Positions 62,316-64,000 of a stretch of DNA of 64,000 bases are shown piece after piece (positions within the stretch are counted from its first letter, which is position 1; every line of letters starts with the position of its first letter). The position numbers and the translations under genes were made by a program. The notes below the pieces were generated by a model. That model was not told the origin of the DNA and did no database searches. It saw only the letters and a program-made list of their open reading frames with translations. The DNA comes from Ferruginibacter sp. GTDB lineage: Bacteria; Bacteroidota; Bacteroidia; Chitinophagales; Chitinophagaceae. The stretch covers positions 1-64,000 of the forward strand of contig JACMLJ010000020.1 in NCBI GenBank assembly GCA_014379625.1, given 5' to 3'.

Positions 62316-63119
62316 ATGAATAAAAAACTTTTGCGCTGGATAAAAATAACTGTCCTGTTGTATTGCTTTATTGGGATTGCACTATATTATTTGCAGGATT
62401 ATTTTTTATTCCATCCCAAAGTTTTGGCAAGAAATTATCAATACCGGTTTAATAGCCCGTTTGCAGAAGTTGATATTCCCTTTAATAAAACGGATACACT
62501 CAACATGGTGCAGTTTTTTCCTTCCGATACGGTAAGGAAGGGCGTGGTTATTTATTTTCACGGCAACAAAGGCAATATCAACCGCTATGCTAAATTTGCG
62601 CCCGGTTTTACCCGTCACGGTTATGAAGTGTGGATGGAAGATTATCCCGGTTTTGGAAAATCGGTCGGTGAAAGAAATGAAAAGATCTTATACCAGCAGG
62701 CAGTGCAGGTATATAAAATGGCGGCTACAAAATATAAAAGGGATAGCATCATTATTTACGGCAAATCATTTGGAACAGGCATAGCCGCTTACCTGGCCTC
62801 GGTGTATGACTGCAAACAGTTGATTTTAGAAACACCTTATTACAGTATTCCCGCCCTGTTTGACTGTTATGCTTTTATTTTTCCAACATCCCGGATGGCT
62901 GATTACAAAATTCCTACCAACGAATATTTGATGGAAGTGACGGCACCCATCACTGTTTTTCACGGAACCAATGATTGGGTGATACCTTACCGCTGTGCGG
63001 CAAAATTAAAACCTGCTTTAAAATTATCGGATCAGTTTATTACTATTGAAAAAGGGTCGCACCACGACTTAAATGAGTTCCCCTTGTTTCAGCAAAAACT
63101 GGATGCATTACTTAAATAA
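62316..63119 (+). CDS. Membrane-anchored alpha/beta hydrolase 2
   Basis: A 267-residue paralogue of the preceding gene, same layout: N-terminal helix (about 9-27), IYFHGNKGNINRYAKF, nucleophile in YGKSFGTG, Asp in HGTNDWVIP, His in KGSHHDLNEFP. The shared motifs are in the same order and spacing. It has its own promoter element and ends one base before the stop of the convergent TIGR04222-like gene. Confidence 0.9.
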   Translation: MNKKLLRWIKITVLLYCFIGIALYYLQDYFLFHPKVLARNYQYRFNSPFAEVDIPFNKTDTLNMVQFFPSDTVRKGVVIYFHGNKGNINRYAKFAPGFTRHGYEVWMEDYPGFGKSVGERNEKILYQQAVQVYKMAATKYKRDSIIIYGKSFGTGIAAYLASVYDCKQLILETPYYSIPALFDCYAFIFPTSRMADYKIPTNEYLMEVTAPITVFHGTNDWVIPYRCAAKLKPALKLSDQFITIEKGSHHDLNEFPLFQQKLDALLK

Positions 63120-64000
63120 TCAATCCCCGCCACCGCAACCGCCACATCCGCTATCACCACCACTGCTACCACCACTGTCACCACCGCTGCTGCAACTGCT
63201 GTAGCTGCCTGCAAGTCCCCCATCATCTTTTCTTCTTTTAGTGGGTGCCGCTGATTCAAATACACTGGTAAGTACCTGGTATTCTGCAAAACCTGCAACG
63301 GCGGTAACTCCTAATAAAGTGAAATTATTAAGAATATTGTTGCTGTATCCTTTGTTATTTTGATTCATCCAGATGTTTTCCGATTTTTTAAAGACCAGGT
63401 AAGTATAGGAATATTGGGCGGCAATCATTAAGGCAATTAAAGAAAAAAAGCCAATTTCAGCCACGAGGTAGCCAACAGGTTTTTCATTGGCCATGCCCTG
63501 TAATAACCTGGCAAAACCAATGGCAAGCACAATACCCGGAATAATAAATTTTTGGTAGTCTACTCTTTTTGATAAGCTCGTCAATTGCTCAAATGAAGGA
63601 TGTTGCAGTTTGTCGTTTTTAATAAATCCTAACCCCTCCTGGTAGGTAAATGTTTTGCCGGCCGCTATGGTTTCTGTTAGCAAGGGGAATAAAGGATTTT
63701 CTTCTTTTTGCGGATCATAAACCGGGGCTGTAGTGAGTTTATAATCATCTCCCAACGTTTCAATGATATCTCTTTTAAGCAGGTCAATCAACGCGGTTTG
63801 GTAAGCCCTGTGTGTTCCGTATAAAAACATCGCCACCTGGCAGGCAGTAAATTTTTTCGGGAATTGCTGATCAATAACCTGTTCCAGTTTTTTTGATTTG
63901 TGCTGTTGAAGTATCCCTGATACAGCAATGCCTGCCACCATAAGTATAAAATAGTATAGCAGGAAATCTTCACCAGTTGACCCGAAGAGATTTAATCCTG
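63120..64000 (-). CDS. TIGR04222-type membrane protein, 5' end beyond window
   Basis: The frame stays open to the window edge; from 64000 it reads LNLFGSTGEDFLLYYFILM, which looks like the start region of TIGR04222-domain proteins, so the true start lies outside and the Met at 63941 is internal. The visible part has a helix, a cytoplasmic domain of about 120 residues, three further hydrophobic segments, and a tail of Gly, Ser, Asp and Cys repeats (SSGGDSGCGGCGGGD). Such Gly/Cys tails are usual in the family. Function unknown. Confidence 0.8.
   Translation of the reverse strand, partial: GLNLFGSTGEDFLLYYFILMVAGIAVSGILQQHKSKKLEQVIDQQFPKKFTACQVAMFLYGTHRAYQTALIDLLKRDIIETLGDDYKLTTAPVYDPQKEENPLFPLLTETIAAGKTFTYQEGLGFIKNDKLQHPSFEQLTSLSKRVDYQKFIIPGIVLAIGFARLLQGMANEKPVGYLVAEIGFFSLIALMIAAQYSYTYLVFKKSENIWMNQNNKGYSNNILNNFTLLGVTAVAGFAEYQVLTSVFESAAPTKRRKDDGGLAGSYSSCSSGGDSGGSSGGDSGCGGCGGGD

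Overview
The window looks like a chromosome segment of a Bacteroidota bacterium, most probably a Chitinophagaceae relative. The evidence is a Bacteroidota-style dcw cluster (mraZ to ftsZ, with an FtsL-like protein, a PASTA-bearing PBP and a long-tailed FtsZ), an isolated atpD-atpC pair, an 83-residue epsilon subunit, a Bacteroidota-type AMP nucleosidase, and many start-proximal TAnnTTTG elements of the kind used by the Bacteroidota primary sigma factor. I recognise no tRNA, rRNA or CRISPR array.

Layout. Positions 1-460: a 97-base palindrome with a partial third copy, beside a broken ORF. 460-22437: mostly housekeeping genes in short units (yebC, a two-domain peptide ABC ATPase, a giant TraB/GumN-domain protein, queA, a membrane-lipid/glycan trio PAP2-LPG synthase-like-GT39, lysC, a malate/lactate dehydrogenase, amn, a PD-(D/E)XK protein, a sterol-desaturase-like hydroxylase, frr, a WecA-like transferase, a LolC/E-like permease, rbfA and an EEP hydrolase). 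23089-24969: atpD-atpC. 25253-29022: a compact four-gene unit of response regulator, double-domain KaiC, KaiB and PAS histidine kinase, i.e. a KaiA-less clock-like or stress-timing module. 29204-35201: a PlsC-like acyltransferase, an arsenosugar pair (arsS plus an AhpD-like protein), punA, yqgE and a histidine kinase. 35604-53524: an MraZ operator candidate followed by 13 division and peptidoglycan genes on one strand. MurE carries the DNPR motif expected for meso-diaminopimelate, which fits the aspartokinase in the same window. 53525-57970: an accessory patch with a 94-bp direct repeat flanking an NHL-repeat gene, an intron-domain-V-like hairpin, a strongly nested 194-base foldable element, an IS110 transposase remnant, a lipoprotein and two tiny ORFs. 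58329-64000: kup, a zeta-toxin-like kinase with an overlapping 55-codon gene, tandem alpha/beta hydrolases, and a TIGR04222-type membrane protein cut by the window end.

The points I would look at first are: (1) the Kai-type operon, whose KaiC keeps hydroxyl residues at the clock phosphosites; (2) a window-wide pattern in which intergenic spacers are built of 7- or 8-bp degenerate tandem units, some holding stop codons or the candidate ftsI start; (3) GC-rich elements that appear to encode the N-termini of ftsW, murG and murC; (4) the nested foldable element at 56341-56534; and (5) the MraZ and DnaA box cluster ahead of the dcw operon. All calls come from reading the sequence by eye. No database search or folding program was run.
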